This document shows, piece after piece, positions 63,128 through 64,000 of a stretch of DNA of 64,000 bases. This DNA comes from [Mycobacterium] fortunisiensis. Lineage in GTDB: Bacteria > Actinomycetota > Actinomycetes > Mycobacteriales > Mycobacteriaceae. The stretch is taken from NCBI RefSeq assembly GCF_019050325.1, contig NZ_VOMB01000023.1, forward strand, positions 1 through 64,000, written 5' to 3'. Below the pieces are notes generated by a model that saw only the letters and a list, made by a program, of their open reading frames with translations, searched no databases and had not been told where the DNA came from. A program made the position numbers and the translations under genes. How positions within the stretch are numbered: the first letter of the stretch is position 1; each line of letters opens with the position of its first letter.

Positions 63128-64000
63128 GCCAACCCCCTCACCGTTCGTGCGGGTGCCCGCACTCCCTGGATCGACGCGACCATCTCCAGTACGCGCCGAG
63201 TGGGTCCAACCTCGTGTACCCGGAACATGGCGGCGCCATCCGCGGCGGCCAAAGCCGTCGCGGCCAGCGTGCCCTCCAGGCGTTCGTTGAGATCCACACC
63301 CAGAGTCTCCCCGACAAAATCCTTGTTGCTCAGTGCCATCAGGACAGGCCATCCGGTCTTAACGAGATCTTTTACGTGGCGCAACAAACTAAGACCGTGA
63401 TGAGTGTTTTTGCCGAAATCGTGGGTCGGGTCGATCAGAATCCGGTCTCGCGGGACACCGGTTGCCACGGCGTGCTCGGCGGCGGCGGTGACCTCGGCGA
63501 GGACGTCGTCGACGACGCCGCGTTCGGTGATCCCGTAGTTGACCCGGAACGGCCGGGTGCGCGGGACCGCACCGCCGGTGTGCGAACACACCAGCCCGGC
63601 GCCGAACTCGGCGGCCACCTCGGGCAGGCCCGGATCGGCTCCGGCCCAGGTGTCGTTGATCAGGTCGGCCCCGGCCGCACAGGCTTGTTTGGCGACTGCG
63701 GCGCGCCAGGTGTCGACGCTGATCAGCTGGTCGGGATAGGTGCAGCGGAGCCATTCGATGAACGGCACGACGCGGGCGATCTCCTCCTGCGAATCGACCG
63801 GCCCGCCTGGACCTGCTTTGACCCCGCCCACGTCGATCACGTCGGCGCCCTCGTCGATCACCCGGGCTGCCGCGGCTTTGGCGGCGTCGTCGGTGAACGT
63901 GGCTCCGCGGTCGTAGAAGGAATCAGGCGTCCGGTTGACGATCGCCATGATCAGCGCGCGATCACCCGCCACCGGGCGGCCGCAGAACTGGCCGTTGAAC
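63124..64000 (-). CDS. folP2: Dihydropteroate synthase-like protein FolP2 (5' end outside window)
   Basis: At least 292 residues; the frame is open to the right edge, so the start is beyond 64000. Pterin-site motifs: LIMAIVNRTPDSFYDRG, DVGGVKAGPG, LISVDTWRAAVAKQACAAGADLINDTWAG, LIDPTHDFGKNTHHGL, LMALSNKDFVGETL and VHEV. It is the FolP2 paralogue, not the folate-operon FolP1, and in M. tuberculosis is not an active DHPS in tests that I recall. Coupled to gpgS. Confidence 0.93.
   Translation of the reverse strand, partial: FNGQFCGRPVAGDRALIMAIVNRTPDSFYDRGATFTDDAAKAAAARVIDEGADVIDVGGVKAGPGGPVDSQEEIARVVPFIEWLRCTYPDQLISVDTWRAAVAKQACAAGADLINDTWAGADPGLPEVAAEFGAGLVCSHTGGAVPRTRPFRVNYGITERGVVDDVLAEVTAAAEHAVATGVPRDRILIDPTHDFGKNTHHGLSLLRHVKDLVKTGWPVLMALSNKDFVGETLGVDLNERLEGTLAATALAAADGAAMFRVHEVGPTRRVLEMVASIQGVRAPARTVRGLA

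Overview
The window is high-G+C actinobacterial DNA (about two thirds G+C, many GTG starts, leaderless promoters, lipoboxes, Pro/Ala-rich tails). Gene content and order identify it as a Mycobacterium/Mycolicibacterium chromosome. From memory of the M. tuberculosis H37Rv map, and not from any search, most of the window is collinear with Rv1262c down to Rv1207 in inverted order: HIT protein, F420-type nitroreductase, udgB, tap, FAD oxidase, cyp130, TetR, acyltransferase, deaD, lprE, a RecB-like nuclease/helicase, EmrB-type MFS, an Rv1249c-like protein, kgd, SDR, lpqZ, corA, sugC-sugB-sugA-lpqY, the Rv1234 to Rv1229c block (mrp), tatB, htrA, rseA, sigE, O-methyltransferase, TetR plus ABC exporter, glgC, glgM, DUF3117, tagA, DivIVA-like protein, gpgS and folP2.

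Layout. 1-1.3 kb: the 3' end of an unknown gene, a small secreted CDGP protein and an AraC regulator. 1.3-9.4 kb: VOC, HIT, nitroreductase, LLM oxidoreductase, udgB and tap, then a DUF4262 remnant, an HxlR regulator diverging from an MDMPI/DUF3237 pair, and an FAD oxidase. 9.4-16 kb: rhomboid protease, cyp130-TetR, an IdeR-boxed siderophore-interacting protein, acyltransferase, deaD and lprE. 16.5-24.4 kb: a giant nuclease-helicase, a second FAD oxidase and two drug-type MFS pumps. 24.6-36 kb: kgd and central carbon genes (malic enzyme), an MHS symporter, a divergent methionine aminopeptidase/XRE pair where M. tuberculosis carries relBE, SDR, lpqZ and corA. 36-42 kb: the trehalose-recycling ABC operon. 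42-48 kb: CitE-like lyase, Rv1232c-Rv1229c homologues. 48-51.3 kb: the sigE-rseA-htrA-tatB envelope-stress cluster. 51.4-57.6 kb: O-methyltransferase and two TetR-controlled loci. 57.6-64 kb: DUF4126 protein, glgC/glgM, DUF3117, tagA, DivIVA-like, gpgS and a 5'-truncated folP2.

Functional themes are envelope stress and secretion, alpha-glucan/trehalose/methylglucose-lipopolysaccharide precursor metabolism (glgC, glgM, lpqY-sugABC, gpgS), the TCA branch point (kgd, malic enzyme), efflux (tap, EmrB-like, Bcr-like, ABC), and base-excision repair (udgB, tagA). No stretch longer than 300 bases lacks a gene; the largest gaps are about 140-180 bases and are described as regulatory or repeat features. 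No tRNA, rRNA, CRISPR array or intact insertion sequence is seen.

Most gene calls are solid family assignments. The newer-looking material lies in the accessory insertions and between genes: a 63-bp inverted-repeat element present twice with identical geometry, two further long near-perfect hairpins, paired operators at HxlR and XRE regulators, and a divergent XRE/MetAP module.
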